Shown: positions 1 through 8,012, counted from the first letter of the stretch. The stretch is 54,168 nt of DNA from an uncultured Elusimicrobia bacterium (GCA_903917735.1 CAIXBR010000118.1:1-54168); one strand, 5' to 3'. Notes: generated from the letters alone by a model not told the origin. A program made the numbers and translations.

Positions 1-133
1 AAACTGGGATTCCCGAGCCTAAGCAAACGGCTTTCCTTGGCTGTGGAGCTTTGATGAACCGCCGTATACCGAACGGTACGTACGGTGGTGTGAGAGGACG
101 GCGGGTGAAATAATCACCCGCCTCCTACTCGAT
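1..133 (+). mobile_element. 3' end of a group II intron (domains V and VI)
   Basis: The sequence folds as the catalytic end of a group II intron. Domain V is 58-89: nine pairs 58-66/81-89 (one G-U), a two-base bulge C79-G80, four pairs 67-70/75-78 and loop GAAC at 71-74. Domain VI is 92-130: stem 100-108/114-122, lower pairs 95-98/123-126 and 92-94/128-130, leaving A127 as the single bulged base, the expected branch point. The intron should end about 6-7 nt later, near 133. The start of the intron and any reverse transcriptase lie to the left of the window. The loop is GAAC rather than the usual GAAA. Structure is read directly; class is not assigned. Confidence 0.85.
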
Positions 134-179
134 TGCTATTTGTGCGGCGGGGAGTTAAATAACTCGGTAAGGGGGAAAT

Positions 180-668
180 ATGGGGAACCTGAATAAAGTG
201 ATGCTGCTGGGGCGGCTGACGCGCGAGCCGGAGGTAAAGGAATTCAATAACGGCGGCAAGGTGGCCCAGTTGGGCTTCGCCGTGCACAACCGGCGCAAGA
301 ACGCGCAGACCGGCGAGTGGGAGGAAACTCCGGTGTGGCTGAACATGAAGGCCTACAACCACGAGCCCGGGCGCAAACTGGCCGACCTGGCGGGCATGCT
401 GCACAAGGGGCGGCAGGTGTTCGTGGAGGGGCACCTGGTGCTGGAGCAATGGGACGGCAAAGAAGACGGGAAGCACCATTCCAAACTGTTCGTTTACATT
501 GATGGAATAGAATTCACCGGGGAAAAGCCCCGGGCAGAAGACGAGCCCGCACCCGGCCCCGTGGACCATTCCCCCGGCGAGCATGTGGAAGACGCCGGCT
601 GGCCTGAAGAGGCAGTCCCCGAAGCTGAACCGGCCCCCAAACCGGCCAAGGCTGGCCGCCGGAAATAG
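180..668 (+). CDS. ssb: single-stranded DNA-binding protein, paralogue 1
   Basis: Binds single-stranded DNA during replication, repair and recombination. The OB fold covers about residues 3-108, starting MGNLNKVMLLGRLTREPEVK as in bacterial SSB. The tail is Pro/Glu-rich and ends in basic AKAGRRK. It lacks the acidic DDDIPF-type tip through which SSB recruits partner proteins; the second copy at 8013 keeps one (IEEVPF). The start is fixed by AAGGGGGAA just upstream of ATG 180. The gene begins about 47 nt after the group II intron and no clear promoter lies between, so transcription may read through the intron. Family assignment is firm; a specialised or accessory role is inference. Confidence 0.93.
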   Translation: MGNLNKVMLLGRLTREPEVKEFNNGGKVAQLGFAVHNRRKNAQTGEWEETPVWLNMKAYNHEPGRKLADLAGMLHKGRQVFVEGHLVLEQWDGKEDGKHHSKLFVYIDGIEFTGEKPRAEDEPAPGPVDHSPGEHVEDAGWPEEAVPEAEPAPKPAKAGRRK

Positions 669-682
669 CCCGGCCTGGAAAT

Positions 683-712
683 AAAAGACCGGGGCGTTGG
701 CCCCGGTCTTTT
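683..712. terminator. bidirectional intrinsic terminator
   Basis: A perfect 12-bp stem 683-694/701-712 with a 6-nt loop, A-tract on one side and T-tract on the other. It lies between the convergent ssb (+) and zinc-ribbon gene (-) and can serve both. Confidence 0.9.
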
Positions 713-734
713 CAGGCGGTTCGGACGGCTGTGT

Positions 735-974
735 CTAGGGTTTCTGGGACGGAGTAGCCTGAGGCGGAGTCACTTTGGGCGGAATGTCCTTGGGCTGTTC
801 GCCGTGGATGTACTTAACTTTGGCCGGATTCTTGGCATTCGTCGCCCCGATATTGCATCTGAGGCAGCGGCGCAGGCAATCCTCGAACTTGTTCGCCGGC
901 GGTACATCTTTTGCTTTTATCGGGCCCATGGCTTTGCCGCAGCCGGGGCAGCGGAGTTTTGGTAATATTGGCAT
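735..974 (-). CDS. small zinc-ribbon-like protein
   Basis: 79 residues. The N-terminus carries C-P-G-C (about residues 9-12) and the middle C-L-R-R-C-L-R-C, a spacing that suggests one bound zinc. The C-terminus is Pro/Gln-rich and looks unstructured. On the minus strand TAAACT (986-981) ends exactly 6 nt before the ATG and no Shine-Dalgarno is present, so the mRNA is probably leaderless. It diverges from the TfoX-like gene at 1040, which has the same promoter arrangement. Function not recognised; a nucleic-acid or protein contact role is only a guess. Confidence 0.65.
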   Translation of the reverse strand: MPILPKLRCPGCGKAMGPIKAKDVPPANKFEDCLRRCLRCNIGATNAKNPAKVKYIHGEQPKDIPPKVTPPQATPSQKP

Positions 975-980
975 GTATAG

Positions 981-986
981 AGTTTA
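981..986 (-). promoter_or_regulatory. -10 element, leaderless start at 974
   Basis: TAAACT on the minus strand, six bases before ATG 974. No recognisable -35. Confidence 0.55.
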
Positions 987-1026
987 TATCTGTTGGGGCG
1001 GAGTTGCAAGTCTAATACGTTTGTCG

Positions 1027-1032
1027 TAAACT
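1027..1032 (+). promoter_or_regulatory. -10 element, near-leaderless start at 1040
   Basis: TAAACT followed by 7 nt and ATG 1040; no Shine-Dalgarno. Mirror image of the 981-986 element. Confidence 0.55.
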
Positions 1033-1039
1033 AATTATC

Positions 1040-1360
1040 ATGGCCACTTCCAAAGAGACCATAGAATTCCTGCGGGACGCCCTGGCCGAGGTGCCGGAGG
1101 TTTCTTTCCGGCCGATGATGGGTGAGTACTGCGTTTACAGCGCCGGGCGGGTGTTCGCCCTGGTCTGTGATGACACTCTTTTTCTTAAGACCTCTCCGGC
1201 CACGCTGCACCTGTTCCGCGACAAGAAAACGCGCGCCTACCCGGGCAGCAAGAACACCTGCCAGGCCAACGCCGAATGGCTGGAAGACCGCGAAAAAATG
1301 GCCGAAGTTGTGTACTATACCCTGACCCACCTGCCGCGCCCCGGGCCGAAAAAGAAATAA
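1040..1360 (+). CDS. TfoX/Sxy N-terminal domain protein
   Basis: 106 residues, matching a stand-alone TfoX N-terminal domain: an N-terminal helix, FRPMMGEYCVYSAGRVFALV, then DDTLFLKTSP and a C-terminal YYTLTHLP region. In Gammaproteobacteria the full-length TfoX/Sxy co-activates competence genes; single-domain versions are common elsewhere and their role is not established. Here no competence genes are nearby. The start follows a TAAACT -10 by 7 nt with no ribosome-binding site. The C-terminus is basic (GPKKK). Confidence 0.85.
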   Translation: MATSKETIEFLRDALAEVPEVSFRPMMGEYCVYSAGRVFALVCDDTLFLKTSPATLHLFRDKKTRAYPGSKNTCQANAEWLEDREKMAEVVYYTLTHLPRPGPKKK

Positions 1361-1423
1361 CCCCCTTTTAAATAATATAGAATTTCAGAATAGAGTCGTA
1401 ACTCTGTAGTGTTATGGAGGCTT

Positions 1424-3523
1424 ATGTCTTTTGACGCTGTACTTAATTTTCTGATGTCTGGCGGCTTCGGTTCGCTGGTGGGGGCTGTCCTGTTCGCGGT
1501 CATCGTAGTGATGCTGCTGAACACCTTTGTGGTGGTGGGCGGCGCGCAGATGGCCGTGCTGGAACGGCGCTGGTTCGGCAAAGATATGCCGATGGGCCGC
1601 GTAGTGGCCATGCCCGACGAAGTGGGTATACAGGCGCGCATACTGCCGCCCGGCCTGCACATGCTTATTCCTTTCCTTTACCGCGTGGAGAAGTATCCCA
1701 TGGTCTCCATCGGCGAGAACGAAGTGGGACAGGTGGAATCCATAGACGGCGTGCCTGTGGCGCCGGGCAAGATCTTCGGCCCGGTCACGCTGGGGCATAA
1801 CCTGTTCCAGGAGGGCGAGCTTTTCCTGCGCAACAACGGCAGCAAGGGTCCACAGGTGCAGATACTCCCGCCCGGTATCTACAGGATAAACCCCTATCTC
1901 TTCAAGGTGGACAAGGTGCCTATAATAAGGATCCCGAATAACCAGATAGGCGTGGTGGTGGCCACGGACGGCCAGCCCATAGCCCCGGGCCGGCTGCTGG
2001 GTAAGCGGGTGGACGGCCATAACAACTTCCAGAACGGCCAGGCTTTTCTGGAGAACGGCGGCCAGAAAGGCCCGCAGATAGACATACTGCTGCCCGGCTC
2101 CTACCGCATAAACTCCAAGCTGTTTAACGTGGTGATCAAGGATGCCACGGTGGTGCCTACCAAGAAAGTGGGGCTTGTCACCGCCCGGGACGGCGCACCG
2201 CTGCCAATGGGCGAATACGTGGCCAAGAGCATAGAGACCACCGGCGAATTCCAGGATGGCGCGGTGTTCCTCTCCAACGGCGGCCAGCGCGGTCCGCAGT
2301 TCGACTTCCTTAAGCCCGGCACCTACTATATCAATCCGATGATGTTCGACGTTTCCCTGGACGAGGTGCTGTTCGTCCAGCGCGGAGAGGTGGCCGTAAT
2401 AGTTTCCAACATCGGCAAGGACCCTGTGGCCGTAATGCCGCCGACGTCCGCGGACGGGTCTACCCCGTCGGAAGCGGTGAAGATGGGCGTGGAGCGCTAC
2501 GTGGTGGAGCCCGGCTACCGCGGCATCCAGCGCGAGGTGCTCGGGCCCGGCACGTACTACCTTAACAAGCTGGCTTTCACGCCGCATATCATCCCGACCA
2601 CGAACATCACTATAGACTGGGCGGAGCAGAAGCCCGAGGCCGACCAGCCGCTGGCCTTCGACCCGCTCGCCATCGTTTCGCGGGACGGTTTTGAGATGAC
2701 CGTAGAGGTGAAGGTTATCCTGCGCGTGCAGCCGCAGCAGGCGCCACATATGGTGGCCCGCATCGGCACCATACAGAACCTGATAGAGGCCGTCATCCAC
2801 CCGCTGGTGGACAGCTCCTTCAGGAACCAGGCTTCCTCGTCGGAAGCCATGATGTTCATGCAGGACCGGCACGAGCAGCAACGCAAGGCCGAGCAGCACG
2901 TCATTGAAGAACTGGAAAAATACCACGTGGAATGCGTCAGCGTGCTTATCTGCCAGATAAAGCTGCCCGAGCGCCTGATGCAGACGCTCACCAACAAAGT
3001 GGTGGCCACGCAGCAGAAATCCATGTACGACGCCCAGCAGGAGGCCGAAGGCCGCCGGCGCGAGATGGAAAAGACCAAAGCGCAGGCCGACCTGCAGCCC
3101 AGCCTGGTGAAGGCCGAGATCGACGTAGAAATAGCTACGCAGCAGAAACAGCAGTCCATTACCCTGGCCGAGGGTAAGGGCCAGAGCACCAAGCTGGAGC
3201 AGGAAGGTATAGCCGGCGGCATCGAGGCAGTGGGCCGCGCCGAGGGCGAAAAGATACGCGCCATCGGCCAGGCCACCGCCGAGGCTTACACCAAGCAGGC
3301 GCTGGCGCTGGGCCAGGCGCCGCTGTCCATGATAGAGATCATGAAGCAGGTTTCCGGCGGCAAGATAAAGATAACCCCGGACGTTATGGTGAACGGCGGC
3401 GGCGCCGATGGCGGCGGCAGCAACAACATGCTTTCCGCCTTCATCGCCAGCCTTATGGCCAACGGGATGAAGCTGGTTAAGGATCCCGAAGCCGTCCCCG
3501 GTAAAACCGGCAAGGACGCCTAA
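1424..3523 (+). CDS. SPFH/band-7 (flotillin-like) protein with five N-terminal repeats
   Basis: 699 residues. One membrane anchor lies at about 14-38. Then come five copies of a roughly 74-residue module whose core is L-x-P-G-x-Y-x-I-N-P-x-L-F-x-V, at about residues 75, 147, 221, 295 and 372. An SPFH/band-7 domain (about 410-520) and a charged, Gln/Glu-rich coiled coil (about 520-620) follow, then a Gly-rich stretch and a short hydrophobic tail. SPFH proteins oligomerise on membranes as scaffolds. The repeats recall the tandem repeats of major vault protein, but that comparison is by pattern only. ATG 1424 is chosen because GGAGG at 1416-1420 precedes it. A strong terminator follows. Confidence 0.88.
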   Translation: MSFDAVLNFLMSGGFGSLVGAVLFAVIVVMLLNTFVVVGGAQMAVLERRWFGKDMPMGRVVAMPDEVGIQARILPPGLHMLIPFLYRVEKYPMVSIGENEVGQVESIDGVPVAPGKIFGPVTLGHNLFQEGELFLRNNGSKGPQVQILPPGIYRINPYLFKVDKVPIIRIPNNQIGVVVATDGQPIAPGRLLGKRVDGHNNFQNGQAFLENGGQKGPQIDILLPGSYRINSKLFNVVIKDATVVPTKKVGLVTARDGAPLPMGEYVAKSIETTGEFQDGAVFLSNGGQRGPQFDFLKPGTYYINPMMFDVSLDEVLFVQRGEVAVIVSNIGKDPVAVMPPTSADGSTPSEAVKMGVERYVVEPGYRGIQREVLGPGTYYLNKLAFTPHIIPTTNITIDWAEQKPEADQPLAFDPLAIVSRDGFEMTVEVKVILRVQPQQAPHMVARIGTIQNLIEAVIHPLVDSSFRNQASSSEAMMFMQDRHEQQRKAEQHVIEELEKYHVECVSVLICQIKLPERLMQTLTNKVVATQQKSMYDAQQEAEGRRREMEKTKAQADLQPSLVKAEIDVEIATQQKQQSITLAEGKGQSTKLEQEGIAGGIEAVGRAEGEKIRAIGQATAEAYTKQALALGQAPLSMIEIMKQVSGGKIKITPDVMVNGGGADGGGSNNMLSAFIASLMANGMKLVKDPEAVPGKTGKDA

Positions 3524-3537
3524 GCAGCAAGGGCGGT

Positions 3538-3565
3538 AAAAACCCGGCCAGGCGGCCGGGTTTTT
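3538..3565 (+). terminator. intrinsic terminator after the SPFH gene
   Basis: CCCGGCC/GGCCGGG stem (3543-3549/3554-3560), loop AGGC, flanked by A5 and T5. The next likely -10, TATACT at 3585-3590, is only 20 nt further on. Confidence 0.88.
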
Positions 3566-3644
3566 GCTTTAAGCCCGGGTGTGTTATACTCTGGTGAAGG
3601 CGGCGCCGGGGCGGAACGGTATTTTGGCTGCAAGGACTGAAGAT

Positions 3645-4457
3645 ATGACCGATTTCGACGGGTTGAAAAAAGCGCTGGAGAGGCCGGGCAGCGTAGAAGA
3701 GGAATGGAACAGGCTGGACCGGGACTATTACTCCAGGATAGAGTTCGCCATACAGACGCACTACATCCATAAACTGATAAAGCCGGGCGAAAGCGTTGTC
3801 GATATAGGCGCAGGGGCCGGCAGGTACGCCATTGAGTTGCTTAAGCGCGGTAACAAAGTGGCGCTGGCGGACCTGTCGGACGGTTTGCTTGAAAAAGCCG
3901 CGGAGCGGATACGCAAGCTTGGCCTGGATGGCGGCCTGCTGGCGGTGAAGCAGCAGAACGCCCTGCGGCTGGACGCTTTCGGGGACGCGCAGTTCGACCA
4001 TGCCCTGCTTATGGGGCCGCTGTTCTTCATGGAAACCTTAGAGGAGCGCCGCCGCGCGCTGCAGGAAGCAGCGCGCGTGGTGAAGGACGGCGGGCTGATC
4101 TTCCTTACCGTGATGAGCAGCCTGCACTGCGTGGCCGAGATGTTCTATGTGCCGAACCTCAACTACCGGCTGGTGGCTCTCGGGAACTACGCCTCCACTA
4201 TCGACGATGTGATGCACAAGAGCCTTAACCGGGCAGAATGCGTAAAACAGCTTATTGCCGACTGCGGCCTTGAGCTGACCGTGATCTACGGCACGGACTC
4301 GGCGGCGGGGATGGCTTTCGATAAAATAAACGAGATGGCCGCCTCCGAAGGGTACTGGCGCAAGATGCTGGACGTGCTTATAAAAATATCCGCCGACCCG
4401 TCTGTGCTCGACCTTTCCAGCCATATCACCTACGTGCTGCGCAAACCGGCGGTCTGA
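3645..4457 (+). CDS. class I SAM-dependent methyltransferase
   Basis: 270 residues. Motif I is VVDIGAGAGRYA at about 51-62, with the acidic ALADLS of motif II following and the motif IV-like hydrophobic DHALLMGPLFFM region near 120. The fold is the UbiE/small-molecule methyltransferase type; substrate unknown. I chose ATG 3645 because AAGGA lies upstream and the conserved part begins there. An in-frame GTG at 3594, just after a TATACT -10, would add 17 residues and is possible. The MazG-like gene follows after 12 nt, so the two are probably cotranscribed. Confidence 0.85.
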   Translation: MTDFDGLKKALERPGSVEEEWNRLDRDYYSRIEFAIQTHYIHKLIKPGESVVDIGAGAGRYAIELLKRGNKVALADLSDGLLEKAAERIRKLGLDGGLLAVKQQNALRLDAFGDAQFDHALLMGPLFFMETLEERRRALQEAARVVKDGGLIFLTVMSSLHCVAEMFYVPNLNYRLVALGNYASTIDDVMHKSLNRAECVKQLIADCGLELTVIYGTDSAAGMAFDKINEMAASEGYWRKMLDVLIKISADPSVLDLSSHITYVLRKPAV

Positions 4458-4469
4458 AAAAGGAGTTTT

Positions 4470-4817
4470 ATGTCCGATATCAAGGAACTTACTAAAGAAG
4501 TGCTAAAGTTCAGGGACGAGCGGGACTGGAAGCAGTTCCATAATCCTAAGGACGTCTCTATTTCGCTGGCGCTGGAGGCGGCGGAGCTGCTGGAGCATTT
4601 CCAGTGGAAGACGCCCGAAGAAATAGCGGCGCACGTGAAGACCGGCAAGGAAGACATCTCGGACGAACTGGCGGACGTGCTTTACTGGGTGCTGGTGCTA
4701 AGCCACGACCTGAAGATAGACCTGGCTGACGCTTTAAAAAAGAAACTGATCAAGAACGCCCAAAAATACCCTGTGGAAAAATCCAAAGGCCGCATCACCA
4801 AATACAACAAGTTTTAG
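4470..4817 (+). CDS. MazG-like nucleotide pyrophosphohydrolase (dCTPase type)
   Basis: 115 residues, the usual length of the RS21-C6/dCTP pyrophosphatase branch of the all-alpha NTP pyrophosphohydrolases, which hydrolyse non-canonical or excess dNTPs to NMP and pyrophosphate. Metal-binding acidic helices are visible as EAAELLEHFQW (about 31-41) and EDISDELADVLYW (about 61-73). AAGGAG precedes ATG 4470. It forms an operon with the methyltransferase upstream. House-cleaning role is from the family; the exact nucleotide is not known. Confidence 0.88.
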   Translation: MSDIKELTKEVLKFRDERDWKQFHNPKDVSISLALEAAELLEHFQWKTPEEIAAHVKTGKEDISDELADVLYWVLVLSHDLKIDLADALKKKLIKNAQKYPVEKSKGRITKYNKF

Positions 4818-4881
4818 GCCTGGGTACAAAGACCGGGCGGTTTTGGGACCATTGTCCCTTACTCTTTTTGCGCGCTGCCGC

Positions 4882-4887
4882 TATAAT
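4882..4887 (+). promoter_or_regulatory. -10 element for the DUF1460 gene
   Basis: TATAAT within an AT-rich patch, 35 nt before the TTG start at 4923. No good -35 seen. Confidence 0.55.
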
Positions 4888-4922
4888 ATTATTGTTATAC
4901 AGCGCGCTTATAAGAGAACACC

Positions 4923-5867
4923 TTGAAACTTCTTGCGACCATTTTCCTGACCATCTTCACCGCGGCGAACTCTTCCGCTTTCGGCGGGGCGCCGTTCGAG
5001 GCGCTTAATATGGCGGCGCGCCCGGGCGGCTACCAGGCGGCCCGGCTGGCTGTGCCCGTGCCGGCCCGCGCTTACGCGGCGCCGGTTCGAAAGGAACGGG
5101 ATAATATGATAAACCTGCTTGGAGCCAGCGAAAGATTTATGGGCGTGCCCTACGTGCTTGGGCCGATGGGCGAGGGCCCGGACGGCGAATTCGACCGGGG
5201 GCCGCTGGTAAGCTACACGGCGCTCGACTGCACCACCTTCGTGGAAGAGACCATGGCCTTCGCGCTGGGCGGCGAAGCCGGCGCGTTGGATATACTGCGC
5301 CGCATCCGCTACCAGAACGGCGTTATCAGCTACCAGACCCGAAACCATTTCACCGAGCTGGACTGGCTCCCCAACAACATAGTCGCGGGCTTCCTGCGCG
5401 ACATCACCGCGGAAGTGGCGGGCCCGAGCGCCAAGACCGTTTCCAAACTGATCTCAAAGCGCGCATGGTACGCCGCCAAGACCGAGGCGGACCTGCACGG
5501 CTTCGGCTGGGAGGCCCCCGCCGCCCGAGCGCAGCGCCTGGCCCGCCTGCAGGCGCTGGGCGAATTCATGCCGGACCAGACGGCGACCATCTCTTATGTG
5601 CCGCTGGAAGACCTGCCGCGCGTGCTCGCCGCTATACCTTCAGGCACGGTGGTAAACGTAGTCCGCGAGGACCGAGCCGACAAGCCTACGCTGGTCACGC
5701 ACCAGTTCTTCATTTTTGACGGGCCCAAAGGCAAGATCATACGCCACGCCGCGCTGAACAAGCAGGTGATGGACGTAGACGCCGCCCAGTATATAGCCGG
5801 CCTGGCCAACGCCCAGTGGCGCATACTGGGCTTCAGCCTGGCCGCGGTGGTGAACCCGGGCCCCTGA
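4923..5867 (+). CDS. DUF1460 N-acetylmuramoyl-L-alanine amidase-like secreted protein
   Basis: 314 residues with a TTG start chosen so that the signal peptide MKLLATIFLTIFTAANSSA is kept. The DUF1460 domain begins near residue 62 (LLGASERFMGVPYVLGPMGE) and has the predicted nucleophile Cys103 in YTALDCTTFVEE and a following His in TRNHFTELDWL, the NlpC/P60-like Cys-His arrangement. Members are thought to act on cell-wall peptides; the activity here is inferred. It ends close to the convergent DUF2779 gene with no clear hairpin between them. Confidence 0.86.
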   Translation: MKLLATIFLTIFTAANSSAFGGAPFEALNMAARPGGYQAARLAVPVPARAYAAPVRKERDNMINLLGASERFMGVPYVLGPMGEGPDGEFDRGPLVSYTALDCTTFVEETMAFALGGEAGALDILRRIRYQNGVISYQTRNHFTELDWLPNNIVAGFLRDITAEVAGPSAKTVSKLISKRAWYAAKTEADLHGFGWEAPAARAQRLARLQALGEFMPDQTATISYVPLEDLPRVLAAIPSGTVVNVVREDRADKPTLVTHQFFIFDGPKGKIIRHAALNKQVMDVDAAQYIAGLANAQWRILGFSLAAVVNPGP

Positions 5868-5918
5868 GGTACGTTTAGCGGCCGTCAGGAACCGGAGTTT
5901 CATTCCTAAGGTTTTTTA

Positions 5919-7403
5919 TTACTGCCGGGCTTCTAAGTAGAGCCTGTCTAGGATTTTCACCATGGCCAGGGTATCCCGGCCGCAATATATTTTAAGGTCC
6001 TGGCGGGCCTGTTCAATTTCCTGCAGGTTCAGCCTGCCGGCCACCATGCCGGCGTAGGCCAGCTGGGCGTCGCCGCCGTTGCCTATGGCCAGGTCTTTGT
6101 AGGACATGCCCGGCACCAGCGCCGGCAGTATCACCTTTATGGAATACCGGCCGCGGAACTCCGGCAGCACATAGACCTGCTGTTGGAAAGGCTTCATCAG
6201 GTCTTTCAGGCGCGTTGCGAAATCCAGCAGGGCGGTTTTCAGCGCCGGGAAGTCTTCCGCCATTTCCTTAATGCGCGAAGCCTCGAAGGCGGCATTGTAG
6301 GCCAGCAGCGAGCCCTTCGGGCTGATGTGCTTTGCCATGAAAGCTATCAGCCCTGGCCGCGGGTCGCCGGCCGGGTCGCCCAGATATTCCAGGTGGTGCG
6401 GTTCGGCGCCTTTGCTTTCCTGCACGTGAATGGAAACCTGGAACGGTACCTGCTGGTACGGGCGCGAGCTGTCGTACAGCGGTATACCCGGCATCAGGGT
6501 TTCGAAGTCCACGTGGTAAAGCGGGTATTCCAGTTCTTTCAGGAAATCCGCCAGCGCGACCCTGTCTATTACAGGTTTGCCGCTCTTTTCCACCTGCAGA
6601 TAAAGCCGATGAGTGGCGTTCAAATCGAAAGTTTCCGGCACGTCGCTGAACTTCATTATCCCCATCGCCTTCAATGTGTTCTTCTTCTCCCAGGTCAGGC
6701 GGGGGATATTGTAGATGGAGTATTCCGGCATGCCTTTCCAGCAATGTGCGCTGAAGTCGCAGCCGTACGGGGTAGAGCACCGGCGGCCGATGCTTATTTC
6801 GGGCGCCTCCCGCGCGGCCAGCACTTCCATGAACTTCTCCAGATCTTCGCTTATGGCGGGCAGCAGGGCGGCGGTTTTCTCCGTTATATCTTTGCGCCTG
6901 AAGAATTCTTTCGGGTTTATGGGGCCCTGCTTCACGAACTCCCTGTTAACGTGCATCAGCCATACTTTTTTCAGCTTCAGGCCTGCGGCTTGAAGTACAT
7001 AGCGCTGCAGGGCCGCGTCGGGCAGATGTTCTTCTTTAACAGCGGTGGAGCTTTTTACTTCTATCAGGTCCCAGCTGCCGTCCGGGTTCTTCTTCAGCAT
7101 GTCGCAGCGTATCAGCACGCTGGCCGCGGTGAAGGCGCCTTCGTATATCAACTTTGCGCCGTTCTCCATAAGCCAGGCGGTGTGCTTTATGGCGTGGGAC
7201 AGTTGGCGGTAGTCGAAGGCCACTAGTTTGCCGCCTTTAAAATAATTCCGCGACAGTTCGTCCACGGCGTGGCCTTCGTCGAACAGTTTCTGTTTGGCCG
7301 GATCAATAGGCGGTATAAGGTCTTTACGGTAATTGTAAAGCCATAGCCGCTTGGGGCACTGCAGCCCCATCATGAATTGTGATTTTGATATCCGTTTGGT
7401 CAT
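5919..7403 (-). CDS. DUF2779 protein: Cas4-like nuclease domain plus DEDD exonuclease-like domain
   Basis: 494 residues. The N-terminal half has PD-(D/E)XK features: Asp101 (IRCDML), E115-V-K117 in LIEVKSST, and QRYVLQ. Four cysteines (C16 and C209, C215, C221) are spaced as in Cas4/AddB-type iron-sulphur nucleases. The C-terminal half begins about residue 292 with YHVDFETLMPG and ends with YCGRDTLAMVKIL, as in DEDD/RNase T-like exonucleases. Such DUF2779 proteins occur outside CRISPR loci and no array is present here. Start: ATG 7403 with GAGG upstream and TATAAT at 7427-7422. Nuclease activity is inferred from motifs. Confidence 0.83.
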   Translation of the reverse strand: MTKRISKSQFMMGLQCPKRLWLYNYRKDLIPPIDPAKQKLFDEGHAVDELSRNYFKGGKLVAFDYRQLSHAIKHTAWLMENGAKLIYEGAFTAASVLIRCDMLKKNPDGSWDLIEVKSSTAVKEEHLPDAALQRYVLQAAGLKLKKVWLMHVNREFVKQGPINPKEFFRRKDITEKTAALLPAISEDLEKFMEVLAAREAPEISIGRRCSTPYGCDFSAHCWKGMPEYSIYNIPRLTWEKKNTLKAMGIMKFSDVPETFDLNATHRLYLQVEKSGKPVIDRVALADFLKELEYPLYHVDFETLMPGIPLYDSSRPYQQVPFQVSIHVQESKGAEPHHLEYLGDPAGDPRPGLIAFMAKHISPKGSLLAYNAAFEASRIKEMAEDFPALKTALLDFATRLKDLMKPFQQQVYVLPEFRGRYSIKVILPALVPGMSYKDLAIGNGGDAQLAYAGMVAGRLNLQEIEQARQDLKIYCGRDTLAMVKILDRLYLEARQ

Positions 7404-7421
7404 AACGCCTCTGTTTTCCTT

Positions 7422-7427
7422 ATTATA
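7422..7427 (-). promoter_or_regulatory. -10 element of the DUF2779 gene
   Basis: TATAAT on the minus strand, 18 nt before ATG 7403, immediately outside the left arm of the 7437-7526 inverted repeat. Confidence 0.55.
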
Positions 7428-7436
7428 GTCTACCAC

Positions 7437-7526
7437 ACCAACCCGACACCGTAGTGTCGGGGTAAATTTTAAAAAATAAAAAAGGCTGCAGCTTTTTTGA
7501 TCCCGACACTACGCTGTCGGGTTGGT
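7437..7526. repeat. 26-bp inverted repeat with palindromic arms between divergent genes
   Basis: Arms 7437-7462 and 7501-7526 are inverted copies differing at two positions. Each arm is itself palindromic (CCCGACAC-n4-GTGTCGGG on the left). The 38-nt spacer is AT-rich and holds a short hairpin with A and T tracts (7478-7498). The arms sit just inside the putative -10 elements of the divergent genes (7427-7422 minus and 7531-7536 plus), so they could be paired operators. A small MITE-like element is the alternative. Confidence 0.7.
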
Positions 7527-7559
7527 CTGCTATGCTATTGGCGGGTAAGGGGAGGAAAA

Positions 7560-7874
7560 ATGAGAACCATGAAAACAAAGCAGAACCGGCAGCTGACGTT
7601 CCCGGCGCGGCCGCTTAAAGTGGGGAAAGGTTTCGGTTTCGCGGTGGAATATGTGATACCGGAGGAGAAAAAAGCGGAGGTGCTCAGGCGGCTTTATCCC
7701 GGCTCCCGCGTGCCCGCGCTGGATGCCGTTATGCTGGACCGGCCGGCGCGCCGGACGTTTCTGGTGAGGGAATTCCGCGTGCTGCGCGGCAACCATGCGG
7801 ACCGGCTGGTCAGCCCGTATTTCCCTGTTAGCGGCGCCACCGCGGCCGATTGGGCGGACCCGGCGGAGAACTGA
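7560..7874 (+). CDS. small hypothetical protein
   Basis: 104 residues, basic, no membrane segment and no family I recognise. ATG 7560 is chosen because GGGGAGGAAAA lies directly upstream; TATGCT at 7531-7536 is a possible -10. A second in-frame Met is at codon 4. Notable stretches are the Arg/Lys-rich N-terminus (MRTMKTKQNRQ) and LDRPARRTFLVREFRVLR. It diverges from the DUF2779 gene and shares the palindromic inter-promoter repeat, so the two may be co-regulated. Confidence 0.6.
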   Translation: MRTMKTKQNRQLTFPARPLKVGKGFGFAVEYVIPEEKKAEVLRRLYPGSRVPALDAVMLDRPARRTFLVREFRVLRGNHADRLVSPYFPVSGATAADWADPAEN

Positions 7875-8012
7875 CGGGGAACTGGCCGTCGATGGCCATA
7901 GGCCCTAATACGGCACCTGCGTAGGCATTGGAAACGAGGTAGAAAAAGTGATAGATTAGACATGGGCGGACAGGAGTTCAGGGAAAGTTATACGAGTTAA
8001 CAGGAGAAATAT

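Noticed and set aside
1412..2926. Long open frame antisense to the SPFH gene
   Set aside because: It is His/Leu/Arg-rich with no domain or start signals, and the sense strand is a clear SPFH protein; it reflects GC-rich codon bias.
3579..3644. Longer N-terminus for the methyltransferase
   Set aside because: The first Met codons lie before or at the putative -10 TATACT (3585-3590); homology begins at ATG 3645.
6183..7226. Long open frame antisense to the DUF2779 gene
   Set aside because: No recognisable motif; the opposite strand has conserved nuclease motifs.
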